Below are positions 34,999 through 35,263 of a DNA stretch of 35,263 bases, in pieces (the first letter of the stretch is position 1; every line of letters begins with the position of its first letter). The notes beneath the pieces are model-generated. The model searched no databases, had not been told where the DNA came from, and worked only from the letters and a program-made list of their open reading frames with translations. The DNA comes from a virus, in the IMG/VR virus record IMGVR_UViG_3300027759_000233, positions 1-35,263 of that record; one strand, given 5' to 3'. The translations under genes and the position numbers were made by a program.

Positions 34999-35263
34999 AC
35001 GACAAAAATGGTTTCAAGCCTTGCAAGACATAGGTTGCATAGCCTGTTTAAACGACCTTGGGGTACGCAGCGACCCAGACATTCATCACATACTTCATGC
35101 GGGTAGACGTATCGATGATTTCCATACTCTCCCCCTTTGCCCGTCACATCATCGTGGGGGAATTAAAACGGACATAGCCGTGTCAAGACATCCTTGGAAA
35201 AAGGAGTTTGAAAAAAGATACGGTACAGAGTTGGAACTTCTTGAACAAGTTAGAAAGATGGTG
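34991..35263 (+). CDS. Ref-like HNH nuclease, 3' end outside window
   Basis: The first 91 residues, reading into the window end. IGCIACLNDLG (C16, C19), DIHHILHAGRR (H32, H33), DDFHTLPLCPSHHRGG (C50, H53, H54) and VSRHPWKKEFEKRYGTELELL match the phage P1 Ref family, HNH-type nucleases that cut single strands in a RecA-dependent way. The GTTTAAAC at 35046-35053 encodes L-N here. The stop codon is not in the window. Confidence 0.72.
   Translation, partial: MDKRQKWFQALQDIGCIACLNDLGVRSDPDIHHILHAGRRIDDFHTLPLCPSHHRGGIKTDIAVSRHPWKKEFEKRYGTELELLEQVRKMV

Larger units (their letters stand above)
1774..35053. repeat. Highly iterated palindrome GTTTAAAC, 30 copies
   Basis: GTTTAAAC starts at 1774, 3552, 3875, 7331, 7936, 9141, 11151, 12791, 15435, 17154, 18588, 19289, 19463, 19522, 21586, 23324, 24889, 25108, 25411, 25871, 26516, 27355, 27910, 28857, 29357, 31698, 32406, 33132, 33672 and 35046. 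Random expectation for 35 kb is about 0.5. Copies lie in genes of both strands and in spacers. Nine copies are flanked as CGTTTAAACG. Close variants such as GTTTAAAT are far fewer (about five by hand). Confidence 0.9.

Overview
This window is part of a tailed double-stranded DNA phage genome (Caudoviricetes). Terminase, portal, scaffold, capsid and adaptor genes, tightly packed small overlapping ORFs and a phage primase-helicase/recombination set support this. No long tape-measure gene is present and the head-tail connectors resemble short-tailed phages, so a podovirus-like particle is likely, but the window is incomplete. Perfect DnaA boxes and a parS-like palindrome point to a bacterial host with DnaA and ParB. 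No integrase, DNA polymerase, RNA polymerase or obvious endolysin lies in the window.

Layout. (1) 33-19220, minus strand: the late/structural arm, read right to left. It runs small terminase, small ORFs, LexA-type DNA-binding protein, large terminase, portal, GroES-like protein, scaffold, capsid, a run of small basic proteins sharing a C-terminal peptide, head-tail adaptors, then repeat-rich tail proteins. (2) 19221-20129: a divergent intergenic region with phased repeats, a long dyad, clustered DnaA boxes and an AT-rich stretch, the best candidate for a replication origin and for early promoters. (3) 20130-26409, plus strand: an early operon of small proteins around a cassette of SprT-like metalloprotein, MoxR/CobS-like AAA+ ATPase, HELGH-motif protein with a long acidic tail, and VWA protein. 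It ends at a strong terminator. (4) 26569-29489, minus strand: primase-helicase, HNH-like protein and RusA-like resolvase, with a structured intergenic region. (5) 29537-35263, plus strand: PD-(D/E)XK exonuclease, ERF annealing protein, SSB-like protein, small regulators, a DNA methyltransferase next to a nuclease-like protein, and a Ref-type HNH nuclease cut by the window end.

The most unusual feature is global. The palindrome GTTTAAAC occurs 30 times by hand count (about 0.5 expected), spread over both arms, coding and non-coding sequence, and several reading frames. It also sits in a terminator loop and between ribosome-binding site and start codon. It behaves like a highly iterated palindrome rather than a protein motif. 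Also notable are a 15/16 match to the ParB site parS over a GTG start codon, and the AAA+/VWA/metallopeptidase cassette, whose role in a phage is unclear.
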